In this document: piece after piece, positions 53,373 to 61,482 of the stretch
Position numbering within the stretch: the first letter of the stretch is position 1
How the letters are laid out: the number at the start of each line of letters is the position of its first letter
From: Alteromonas abrolhosensis
GTDB taxonomy: Bacteria > Pseudomonadota > Gammaproteobacteria > Enterobacterales > Alteromonadaceae
NCBI RefSeq assembly: GCF_001953635.1
Contig: NZ_MEJH01000003.1
Coordinates: forward strand, 732,403 to 796,402
Direction: 5' to 3'
DNA: 64,000 bases
Notes under the pieces: model-generated
Databases searched by the model: none
What the model saw: only the letters and a program-made list of their open reading frames with translations
Told to the model about the DNA's origin: nothing
Program-made: the position numbers and the translations under genes

Positions 53373-54107
53373 TTAGCCTATTAACTGTTTACATAATTCA
53401 AGATAGTCATGTGCGCCACGACTATTGGGCGCGTAGGCAAATACAGGCTTATTTTCTGCAAATGCCTCGGCGAGTTTGATGCTTTTTCTAATGGGGCTTA
53501 GTACTTTGCTTCGTCCATAGCGCCCATACCAGTTATTTAACTCCTGTCTATGCAGTTTTAGATTTTGCTCTACCATGACAGGTAAAATAGTGAGTTTGGT
53601 TGCTCTGAATTTTCGTTCTGCCATAGCATTTCTACAGGCATTGAGAAGCTTTTGAACACCATCACTTGCCAATGGAAGCGGTGTGGCGGGAATAATGATA
53701 TCGGTCGCAGCCGAGAGCGCGGACATCAACTGCGGGCTCAATGTTGGCGGCGTATCTATAAGAACAATATCGAAATGTTCAGTTACCGCTTCCGAGTCAC
53801 ACCAATTACGTAAAACATCCAGCGTAATTTCATCAGTCGTGTTGGCATTACAGGTATCAACATCGGTTGCATAAATGTTGTCGGAACACTTCACGATAGC
53901 TCTAAAAAAGGCGTTGAGCGGCAGCTGAGTTATGTCGTTTTGTTGAACGCATCCGAGTGCCTTTAACCCGTGCATAACATGGCCTTGATTATCCAGGTCC
54001 AGCACCATAACCCGCTTGTTCGCCTGTGCGAAGCCATAAGCGAGATTTACCACCGTGGTGGTCTTCGCCGTACCGCCTTTACGATTAGCTACCGTGATCA
54101 CTCTCAT
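53373..54107 (-). CDS. ParA family ATPase in the chemosensory operon
   Basis: A 244-residue ParA/MinD-type ATPase. The deviant Walker A motif KGGTAKTTT is near residues 11-19, Walker A' within VLDLDNQGH near 39-47 and Walker B LIDTPPTLSP near 119-128. Such ATPases position cargo on the nucleoid or at cell poles; relatives (ParC of Vibrio, PpfA of Rhodobacter) place chemotaxis clusters. The start ATG at 54107 overlaps the upstream stop by four bases (ATGA), showing translational coupling with the 85-residue gene. Inferred role: positioning of this array. Confidence 0.88.
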   Translation of the reverse strand: MRVITVANRKGGTAKTTTVVNLAYGFAQANKRVMVLDLDNQGHVMHGLKALGCVQQNDITQLPLNAFFRAIVKCSDNIYATDVDTCNANTTDEITLDVLRNWCDSEAVTEHFDIVLIDTPPTLSPQLMSALSAATDIIIPATPLPLASDGVQKLLNACRNAMAERKFRATKLTILPVMVEQNLKLHRQELNNWYGRYGRSKVLSPIRKSIKLAEAFAENKPVFAYAPNSRGAHDYLELCKQLIG

Positions 54108-54361
54108 TCGAACCACACTCTACTTTGATTGCGTTGCATCATTTCAGTCAGCCAAAAGAGTGCATCGGCTTCAGGCCACACGCTCACTTTTGGTTTCTTT
54201 TCGAGTAGCACCTGGTATACAGCGGTATGTGCACTAGTTAACGCTTTTAAATTGACTTGTCGGGAGGTCTCTTCATTCAGCCAAGCAAAGAGTGTTTCAG
54301 CTTCTTCAATTTCACAGTGACCGGTCATGACCGCGACTTTCTTTTTATAAGCTACAGGCAT
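54104..54361 (-). CDS. Small protein of unknown function in the chemosensory operon, possibly STAS-like
   Basis: An 85-residue protein without recognised domain. The pattern of a short strand (VAVMTG), a helix (EIEEAETLFAWLNEET), a second strand (QVNLKALTSAHTAVYQVLL) and later strand and helix (KVSVWPEADALFWLTEMM) resembles the STAS fold. No sequence signature confirms this. It overlaps the end of cheA by ten bases and the start of the ParA-like gene by four, so it is firmly part of the operon and probably works with one of its neighbours. Confidence 0.72.
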   Translation of the reverse strand: MPVAYKKKVAVMTGHCEIEEAETLFAWLNEETSRQVNLKALTSAHTAVYQVLLEKKPKVSVWPEADALFWLTEMMQRNQSRVWFE

Positions 54362-56967
54362 TTTGCTAGTACCTCTTGAACATTGATAATCAACAACACA
54401 CGCCCATCGCCTAGCAGCGCTGTTCCCGAAAAGTGAGCGTATCCGGCGAGCACACCCTCAAGCGGCTTTTGAATGACGTCGATTCCTTCGTGAAACTTAT
54501 CGATGATTAACCCGAATTCTCCCTGGGGCGTCGATACCACGAGAATTGAATGCTCTTGTCTTTCCCCGGCTTGTTCGAAACCCAGTGCTACTCGTAAATC
54601 ACATAGAGGTATAAGCTTTTCTCGGATTACCAGTACATGTTCATTGCGAATACGCTGAATATCGGCTGCAGGGACTTTGACGGTTTCTACAACGGCATCC
54701 ATCCCAACACCGAACATTTGATCGTTCACTTCGAACATCATTACCCGATTTACCGACATGGTTTGAGGTAATAGCAATTTGAAGGTACTTCCTACACCCA
54801 CTTCACTTTGCATTTCGATGGTGCCACCAGCCTGGCTAACCATGGTTTTTACGGCATCCATTCCAACGCCACGTCCTGACAGATCTGACTCTTGCTCGGA
54901 CGTAGAAAAACCCGCTGCAAAAATTAGCTGAAGCGCTTCGTTGTCGTCCAACGTTTCAAGCTGTGTTTCACTAATAATCCCTTTTTGAAACGCCAGAAGC
55001 TTTATTTTGTGTGGGTCGATGCCCTTACCATCGTCACGAATTTCTATGATTACGCTATCATCTAGCGGTGTTGCAATGAGGTCGATTCGACCTACTTCAG
55101 GTTTTCCTGCTGCAAGTCGCTCTGCAGGAGACTCTATGCCGTGATCTATGCTATTTCTTAGTAAGTGAATGAGCGGTTCAGATAGTGATTCAATTAAATT
55201 TTTGTCAAACTCAGTGTCTTCACCCTGCATACATAACTCGATTTTTTTATCGAGCTTTCTGGCTAAATCCCGCACTAAGCGAGGGTAGCGTTGAAATACG
55301 TGAGAAACCGGGACCATACGAATCTGAAGTACAGCACTTTGAAGCGATTCAGTTAGTCGGTTAACAATGGAGAAATGGGCTTTGATTTGCTTACTGAGCT
55401 TTTTGCTGCCTCCCTCTTCTTCAGCTTGCTTTGCTAGATAAGGCAGAGAATTTTTGGCAACGGTTAGCTCGCCAACAATGTCCATCAGGTAGTCTATTTT
55501 TGACTGATCGACCTTGAGCATTTTCACCGCTTGGCGTTCAGCTTTTACAGGAGCGGCTGTATCATCAGTTGTTTCTGGTGCGTTAGCGGGCTGTGTAACC
55601 TCAGCTGTCGCGTCACTCGATGTTTGTTGCGCCTGCTCATCATTTGCTTGCTCTTGAATTGTTTCATCATCTAACGCATTACTAATGGCCTCCGCCAGCG
55701 CGTCATCATTTTCAAATGAGGCGCCCAGAATATTGCCCACCAGCCCTGCGATAGAAGGGAACATTAATTCAGATTTATAGTTATTCGAATTTAGTAGCGT
55801 AAGCTGTTGTTTCAGCATCGCTCGTTCGTGCAACGCTAAGGTTTTTGGCTTAGACGCTTCTCCTTTCGAGTCGCCTGTTTCATTTGCCTTACTTATATCG
55901 ACTTCAGAAGACACATTGGTATTAATGTCTGTACTCAAGCTCTCGTCATCTCGGCTCTCGTTATCAAGAAAACTCAATTCGTCGACTGAAGTTAACACGC
56001 TTAGCACCGCCTTATTAGCGCTAGCATTTTCGCTGTCATCAAAGTTGAGTGAGGCAAGCAATAGTCCGGCGCTAGCATGAACTTGCTCTATGTCTCTTTC
56101 GTTTATGGCTTGGGTTAAGGTGTTGTCGTCGATATGCTTAACGCATTTTTGTATTTTATTAACGCATGCAGCTTGTAACGCTTTAATGGAGAAGATGACG
56201 TAAGAGTACTGCCCCTCGTAATACGCCATATGTTGTTTAACTGCATCTTCGCTAGCAGCGCCAAGCGCCTTAATTGACGTAAAACAGTTATAGATATCTG
56301 CATCTTCGGCTAATTCGGGGATTTCAATTTCAAGAGCTTTTAACCCTGGCAAGGCTGCCGCAACGTTTATTGGGTCTTCTCCGCGAAAGAAACAGCCTTC
56401 ATCGGGTGTGTAGTTGATGAAGTAACAGTGTGAACCTGTCGCCTTACAAAGTAATTGTAATTCAGCATTTTCACCGAAACTTGCTAGCAGCGCTATTTGC
56501 TCTTCGCTTAATGCTTGCGCATCGGCAACTACACCTTCATTGTTGACTGCGTTGTTGCTCTCTTCGATGTTACTCAGTGCTGTTGGGTCGATAAAGTGTC
56601 TTAGTTGAGCGCTTAGCTGAGTCGATATTGGTTTCCACTTTTCTAAATCCTGCGAGCCTACTTCAAGCTCGTCGAACCATATTGAAATTTGGTCCAAGGC
56701 TTCAAGCAACAAGTCGCCTATGCCGTCGCTGTAGGTGACCTCATTCGACCTTACACTATCAAGTAAATCTTCTGCCGCGTGAGCTAGGCGAGTTAACGGC
56801 TTAATATCAAATAAATCAGAGGAGCCTTTAATGGTGTGCAGGTCGCGAAAGATTTTATCCACACGCTCTGAAGCTGGGCCTGAAGACTGAATTGCTATAA
56901 GCTCCTGACTCGCCGACTCTAAATTCTCGCGCGACTCGCCAATAAATACGTCGAGTAATTCACTCAT
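54352..56967 (-). CDS. cheA: CheA histidine kinase
   Basis: An 871-residue CheA, larger than E. coli CheA (654). The Hpt domain lies at residues 1-110 with His44 in the DLHTIKGSS motif. A second globular region (about 145-315) contains CFFRGEDP, a motif seen in CheA-like proteins. An acidic, Ser/Thr-rich linker (about 320-480) follows, then the dimerisation, HATPase (RDDGKGID, GRGVGMDAVKTMV) and C-terminal CheW-like domains. The ATG at 56967 has GGAGGGG seven bases upstream and overlaps the preceding CheY-like gene by eight bases. CheA would phosphorylate the two CheY-like proteins and CheB. No CheZ is present. Confidence 0.93.
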   Translation of the reverse strand: MSELLDVFIGESRENLESASQELIAIQSSGPASERVDKIFRDLHTIKGSSDLFDIKPLTRLAHAAEDLLDSVRSNEVTYSDGIGDLLLEALDQISIWFDELEVGSQDLEKWKPISTQLSAQLRHFIDPTALSNIEESNNAVNNEGVVADAQALSEEQIALLASFGENAELQLLCKATGSHCYFINYTPDEGCFFRGEDPINVAAALPGLKALEIEIPELAEDADIYNCFTSIKALGAASEDAVKQHMAYYEGQYSYVIFSIKALQAACVNKIQKCVKHIDDNTLTQAINERDIEQVHASAGLLLASLNFDDSENASANKAVLSVLTSVDELSFLDNESRDDESLSTDINTNVSSEVDISKANETGDSKGEASKPKTLALHERAMLKQQLTLLNSNNYKSELMFPSIAGLVGNILGASFENDDALAEAISNALDDETIQEQANDEQAQQTSSDATAEVTQPANAPETTDDTAAPVKAERQAVKMLKVDQSKIDYLMDIVGELTVAKNSLPYLAKQAEEEGGSKKLSKQIKAHFSIVNRLTESLQSAVLQIRMVPVSHVFQRYPRLVRDLARKLDKKIELCMQGEDTEFDKNLIESLSEPLIHLLRNSIDHGIESPAERLAAGKPEVGRIDLIATPLDDSVIIEIRDDGKGIDPHKIKLLAFQKGIISETQLETLDDNEALQLIFAAGFSTSEQESDLSGRGVGMDAVKTMVSQAGGTIEMQSEVGVGSTFKLLLPQTMSVNRVMMFEVNDQMFGVGMDAVVETVKVPAADIQRIRNEHVLVIREKLIPLCDLRVALGFEQAGERQEHSILVVSTPQGEFGLIIDKFHEGIDVIQKPLEGVLAGYAHFSGTALLGDGRVLLIINVQEVLAKCL

Positions 56968-57337
56968 TGGCTTCCCCTCCAATCGCTGCGCTTACTACCG
57001 ACTTTAACGTGTCTGCATCGACAGGTTTTGTCATGTAGTAATTCGCACCACATTGATAGGCTCGCTCGGCGTCTTGATTGGCTGACTCGGTGCTTATCAT
57101 GATAATAGGAACTGCTCGTAGTGCTTCATTGAGCCTTATTTCCTTACATAGCCGATAGCCATCCATCTTCGGCATGTTTACATCAACAAGGAATAAGTCC
57201 ACGCTTGTTCCTATAGCCTTCTCAAGCGCTTCTACACCATTTTCCGCCTCTTCGATAATTCGATCTGGTGAAGACACCAGCATTTTGTGGAACAATCTTA
57301 CCGTAGAGGCATCATCAACAATCATCACTGTCTTCAT
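56960..57337 (-). CDS. CheY-like response regulator
   Basis: A 125-residue receiver domain with Asp8-Asp9, phosphorylation site Asp52 (VDVNMPKMDG) and Lys104 (TKPVD). The ATG at 57337 follows AGGAGGGG; upstream in-frame codons overlap cheR and were discarded. It is tightly packed between cheR and cheA. Its output is not known. Confidence 0.93.
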   Translation of the reverse strand: MKTVMIVDDASTVRLFHKMLVSSPDRIIEEAENGVEALEKAIGTSVDLFLVDVNMPKMDGYRLCKEIRLNEALRAVPIIMISTESANQDAERAYQCGANYYMTKPVDADTLKSVVSAAIGGEANE

Positions 57338-57338
57338 G

Positions 57339-58193
57339 TTATGCCCCTCCTGCAAGTGGCTTCTGATAAGCAATCACATCGCCAAACTTACGTACCTTAA
57401 ACATGGACGAAATACGGCTCATCGATTCACTGTGTCCTAAAAAAATGTACCCACCTGGCTTCATGGCGTCGTAAAGCACTTGCGCTGCCTTCTTACGCGA
57501 TTCATCATCAAAATAAATGAGCAAGTTTCGGCAGAAAATGAGGTCAAAATGTCTGAATTGCTTCATATTGCTTGCCGATAATATATTTGCGAGGGTAAAA
57601 GACACTGACTCACGGATGTCATCACTTAGCTGGAATTGCCCATTAATTTCTTTGAAATACTTTTTCACCAGGGGAAGTGGAATGTTCTGAACTGAGCGTT
57701 TGGAATAAAGCCCCTTTTTTGCTGATGCCAGCACGTTGCTGTCAATATCAGATGAGATAAGCTCTACATCTCTGTGTGCTAGCCCTTTCCAATACTCGAT
57801 AAGATATATCGCTATTGAGTATGGCTCTTCGCCAGTGCTTGAAGGTACTGACCAAATGCGCAAATCCTCTCCAGCAGGACGATAACTGTCTAACTCATCC
57901 ATTATTTCTCTTGTCATCGCTTCAAATTGATATTCTTCACGGAAGAAATACGTTTCGTTGACAGTCATCGAATTCACAAGATTCTGGAATTCTTCACCCG
58001 ACGCTTGAAACCGCATGTAGGTAAAATATCCCTTAAAACTTGTATGACCTGTAGCCTTCATGCGTTCATGAAGACGTTTATCTACAAAATAGCGTTTCGA
58101 GTTTTCGAAATGGATCCCGGTTTTCCGGTAAAACATGGAGCGGAACCGTTCGAAATCGGCAGCACCTATTTGTTCTAGCGCTACATTACTCAT
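57339..58193 (-). CDS. cheR: CheR receptor methyltransferase
   Basis: A 284-residue S-adenosylmethionine-dependent methyltransferase that methylates glutamates of receptors. An N-terminal helical domain (about residues 10-70) is followed by the Rossmann-like catalytic domain. SSTGEEPYSIAI near residues 116-127 binds S-adenosylmethionine, and FDLIFCRNLLIYFD near 216-229 is the family hallmark. It overlaps the HEAT-repeat gene by eight bases. Paired with CheB for adaptation of the array's receptors. Confidence 0.95.
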   Translation of the reverse strand: MSNVALEQIGAADFERFRSMFYRKTGIHFENSKRYFVDKRLHERMKATGHTSFKGYFTYMRFQASGEEFQNLVNSMTVNETYFFREEYQFEAMTREIMDELDSYRPAGEDLRIWSVPSSTGEEPYSIAIYLIEYWKGLAHRDVELISSDIDSNVLASAKKGLYSKRSVQNIPLPLVKKYFKEINGQFQLSDDIRESVSFTLANILSASNMKQFRHFDLIFCRNLLIYFDDESRKKAAQVLYDAMKPGGYIFLGHSESMSRISSMFKVRKFGDVIAYQKPLAGGA

Positions 58194-58827
58194 CGGAATT
58201 TCTCACTTGATCACGAATTAGCGAAATCACAAACTGAATGTAGCTATGGTTAGGAAAGCGGCTTTCGACGGTTTGCAGGATATCTAACGTTGACACATCG
58301 GCAATTTCAGCGAGTTTGTCCAGTGCGGTTCCAACAACATTTTCATTGTCGTCATTTAAAGCAAATTGATGTAACCAGTTCACTGCATCTATATGAGCAA
58401 CTGCTCCAATGATGTCTACGCAGAAAATACGAGTATCTGGGTCGTCATCATGCATGAGCAAATTAACATTCGCGGCAAAAATATCAGGATTTTGCTGCAT
58501 AAGCTCAATGGCCCCATTTCGCAACTGCACATGTTCGCTTTTAAGCATGGTAATGACTTGCGAGGCATGACTTTGAGTCATGTCGTGCTCAAGTGCGCTA
58601 AACAATGCCTCTATCACAGTTGGGTCATCTTCTTGTGGCAATCGGTATATAAAAGCATCGAGTGCGTCTTTTTGGCCGCTCAAATCTCTTACCGCCCACC
58701 GGCGCACATCACTGTCGCTAGAACTCAGGTCACTAATAAGTTGCTCTTTCGTTCGAGGGTGTTCGCGCTTTTCCTCAAAGTCATTGGAAATATCGGCGAT
58801 AGGCGCTATTTTCTTCTTTAGACCCAT
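58186..58827 (-). CDS. HEAT-repeat protein in the chemosensory operon
   Basis: A 213-residue all-helical protein with about four HEAT-like repeats (for example SDSDVRRWAVRDLSG and DDDPDTRIFCVDIIGAV) from residue 30 to the end. The start is the ATG at 58827 with AGAGGAG eight bases upstream. HEAT repeats are protein-binding scaffolds. It overlaps cheR by eight bases and lies just 14 bases after cheB, so it probably serves the adaptation enzymes or the array; that is inference. I do not recognise a named family. Confidence 0.82.
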   Translation of the reverse strand: MGLKKKIAPIADISNDFEEKREHPRTKEQLISDLSSSDSDVRRWAVRDLSGQKDALDAFIYRLPQEDDPTVIEALFSALEHDMTQSHASQVITMLKSEHVQLRNGAIELMQQNPDIFAANVNLLMHDDDPDTRIFCVDIIGAVAHIDAVNWLHQFALNDDNENVVGTALDKLAEIADVSTLDILQTVESRFPNHSYIQFVISLIRDQVRNSDE

Positions 58828-58841
58828 GATTACTTCTCCTC

Positions 58842-59879
58842 TTAACGACAAAGCGCATTCAATTTAGATGCGACCTTGGGACTATCTAGTACGAAGCTGG
58901 CGCAGCCCGCCTCAATAAGCTCTTTTGGCATACCAAAAACAACTGAGGTCGCTTCACTCTCTGCGATAGTTGTCGCCCCTTCTTTGAATGCTTTGCTCAT
59001 AGCGGCAACCCCGTCACACCCCATTCCAGTGAGCTGTACGCAAAGCATAGACAAAGGCTTGTAACAATTGAGGGCGCTGTCGACCATACGATCTACACTG
59101 GGATGCCACAAAAAACTTGGGCTTGAAGGCACAGGACGCGCTGAGACTTCACCACCTATTTTTGAGAAGGCGAGGTCGGCATCCCCTTTTGCAAGATAGA
59201 CATTGCCAGCCTTTATGGGCATCTTCGTGTTCACCTCAACCACATTTAGCGGACTAATGCCGTCCAAGCGTTTAGCTAGCGCACTGGTAAAAGACGCAGG
59301 CATGTGCTGTGAAATAACAATGGGAACAGGGAATGTGGGGCTTAAGTTAGCTACCAGATGTTCAAGCTTTTTGGGACCACCAGTGGAAACGCCTATCAAC
59401 ACGACTTCAAAGGGAATGCTCTTTTTATTGCGAACAGCTTTTTGTGTCACGACTGGGGGCGGTTTTATTGTAGGGCGCTGTGGTTTGCCAGTTTTGGCCA
59501 AAGCATGGATTTTATTTATTAACGGTACTTCTATGTCGGAAATGTCCCGAGATACTGTCCCCCCCGTTTTTAACACGAAGTCACTGGCACCTAAGGCAAG
59601 CGCCTCTAAAGTAATGGTTGCACCTTTTTGTGTAAGTGACGACACCATAATAATAGGGCACGGATAGAGTTTCTTAAGCATCGCCAGGCACGTCATGCCA
59701 TCCATTACCGGCATATTGATATCCAGCGTAATACAATCTGGTTGGAACTCGATAGCTTTCGTTAGCGCTTCTTCGCCATTACGTGCTATTTGAACAATAA
59801 AGCCTTCTTTCTCGAAAAGTTGCGTAAATAGCTTTCGCATTAACGCGGAATCGTCGACGATAAGTACTTTTACTGCCAT
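58842..59879 (-). CDS. cheB: CheB receptor methylesterase
   Basis: A 345-residue protein-glutamate methylesterase/deamidase. Receiver domain (residues 1-125) with Asp9-Asp10 and phosphorylation site Asp53, then a C-terminal esterase domain with the catalytic triad Ser165, His192 and Asp289 (GVSTGG, SQHMP and GMGCDG). It removes methyl groups added by CheR and is activated by CheA. Normal length (E. coli 349). Good ribosome binding site (CGAGG). Confidence 0.95.
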   Translation of the reverse strand: MAVKVLIVDDSALMRKLFTQLFEKEGFIVQIARNGEEALTKAIEFQPDCITLDINMPVMDGMTCLAMLKKLYPCPIIMVSSLTQKGATITLEALALGASDFVLKTGGTVSRDISDIEVPLINKIHALAKTGKPQRPTIKPPPVVTQKAVRNKKSIPFEVVLIGVSTGGPKKLEHLVANLSPTFPVPIVISQHMPASFTSALAKRLDGISPLNVVEVNTKMPIKAGNVYLAKGDADLAFSKIGGEVSARPVPSSPSFLWHPSVDRMVDSALNCYKPLSMLCVQLTGMGCDGVAAMSKAFKEGATTIAESEATSVVFGMPKELIEAGCASFVLDSPKVASKLNALCR

Positions 59880-59898
59880 ACATAACCTCGAATATTAG

Positions 59899-61446
59899 CT
59901 AGCGCTGCGCTTGAGCTTTGGAAATAGCGTTATCATCAAGTAAAACCTTTGGCTCAATGATTTGAATAATGCGTTTCTCATCATTAAGCTTGATCAAACG
60001 GTTTAAGAACTCAGATTGCATCTCAGAGAGCGAAGGTGCTTCTTCGATTGTCTGCCTAACCACAGTCTTCACTTCCGCGACGCCATCAACAATGAAGCCG
60101 GTCCGCTGTTTATCTTTAGTAAGTACAACAATGCGCTGACGTTCTGAGGTTTCGCTACACGGCAAACCTAAGCGGCTGCGCAAGTCGATAACCGGTAATA
60201 CCGTACCCCGAAGATTAACAATCCCCTTTAAGTAATCTGGCGTACTCGGCACACTTTCGAGTTTTTCAGGTACTCGCGTAATTTCTTGAGTATCATCAAT
60301 GCTCACGCCATATTCTTGCCCATTGATCCAAAAGATGACGTATTGCTCGCAATCATCCTCATCGATTGATATATCGTTGCTATCATTCATTTGAGACTCC
60401 TGCTGAATATCGGCATCAAGACTGGTTAATACGCTCATCAGCGCCCGGCTGTAGATGTTGGAAAGGTTGATAATAGACACCAGGCGTTTGCCGCCATCGC
60501 TGCGATATACGGCTTCAAGTAGCCCTGACTCCGCACCGTCATTGCATACCGAGGGTACTGATTCCAGTTCAGCCTCAGAGATGGATACCACATTACTGAC
60601 TTTCGCTACCACAAAGCCAACGCTACCAAACTCGCTGTGCTGTGTTACCACAATGCGCGATGCCTCGTTAATCTCAGTAGGCATCATGCCAATGGAATTC
60701 GATAAATCGACAATGGGAATAATGCGGCCGCGAAGGTTGACCAATCCCAAGACAGAAGGTGCACTATCTGGCAATTGAGATATCTCGGAGGGAACGCGCA
60801 CAATCTCTTCCACGTCTTGAAGATGAAATGCAAACTCTTGGTCTTCTAGCGAAAAACACACTAACTGCTGTAAATGGTCTTCCTCTTGAGCATCCACAGG
60901 CGCGTCATTATCAATATGCTTCATCCCCGAAAGCTGCATTGTGTTGCCATCTTGCTTAACAACAGCCTGCGCTTTTGCAAGTGCAGATACATCTAAGATT
61001 TGCTCTACAGGCTGGTCGCTCTGTTTAATGATGCCTTGCATATAGTCGTAGGCGATGGAATCTGTCATTGAGGTTTTGTCAATAACAGCATCGCTACAAA
61101 CGCTGTAAACACGTAGCACTCTGTCTACCAGAAAGCCAACGCTACCAAGTTCAGATTCCACTACAACTACGCGGGTGACATCACTCACTTGTGCCCGTAC
61201 ACCGAGTAAAATTGTGCTTAAGTCGTAAACTGGCAACACGTTTCCACGTAAGTTTGCGAGGCCAATCATTTGCGCAGGACCAAGGGGGACAGAAACCATC
61301 GTTGGTACGCGAATGATTTCGCCCACCGCGAGCATTGGAAAAGTGAAACGCTCGTCGTTGACCATGAAAGAAACAAACTGTTCTTCACCACCAGCCATTT
61401 GCTCTGTTTCGTTTGCGGTCTCATTGTTCGTTTTTTCGTTACTCAT
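59899..61446 (-). CDS. Triple CheW-domain scaffold protein
   Basis: A 515-residue protein with three CheW-like domains in tandem, at about residues 20-160, 190-340 and 370-505. Each has the core repeat of a VGEIIRVP-, VEEIVRVP- or TQEITRVP-type strand followed by IGLANLRGNVLPVYDL, LGLVNLRGRIIPIVDL or KGIVNLRGTVLPVIDL. The domains are separated by acidic linkers. CheW normally couples receptors to CheA as a single domain; three fused copies could link several receptors and kinases. Start ATG 61446 follows GAGGAG at eight bases. No separate cheW is visible in the operon. Confidence 0.9.
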   Translation of the reverse strand: MSNEKTNNETANETEQMAGGEEQFVSFMVNDERFTFPMLAVGEIIRVPTMVSVPLGPAQMIGLANLRGNVLPVYDLSTILLGVRAQVSDVTRVVVVESELGSVGFLVDRVLRVYSVCSDAVIDKTSMTDSIAYDYMQGIIKQSDQPVEQILDVSALAKAQAVVKQDGNTMQLSGMKHIDNDAPVDAQEEDHLQQLVCFSLEDQEFAFHLQDVEEIVRVPSEISQLPDSAPSVLGLVNLRGRIIPIVDLSNSIGMMPTEINEASRIVVTQHSEFGSVGFVVAKVSNVVSISEAELESVPSVCNDGAESGLLEAVYRSDGGKRLVSIINLSNIYSRALMSVLTSLDADIQQESQMNDSNDISIDEDDCEQYVIFWINGQEYGVSIDDTQEITRVPEKLESVPSTPDYLKGIVNLRGTVLPVIDLRSRLGLPCSETSERQRIVVLTKDKQRTGFIVDGVAEVKTVVRQTIEEAPSLSEMQSEFLNRLIKLNDEKRIIQIIEPKVLLDDNAISKAQAQR

Positions 61447-61482
61447 GAGGCAAGCTCCTCTATTTGACACAAGCGTTATGGA

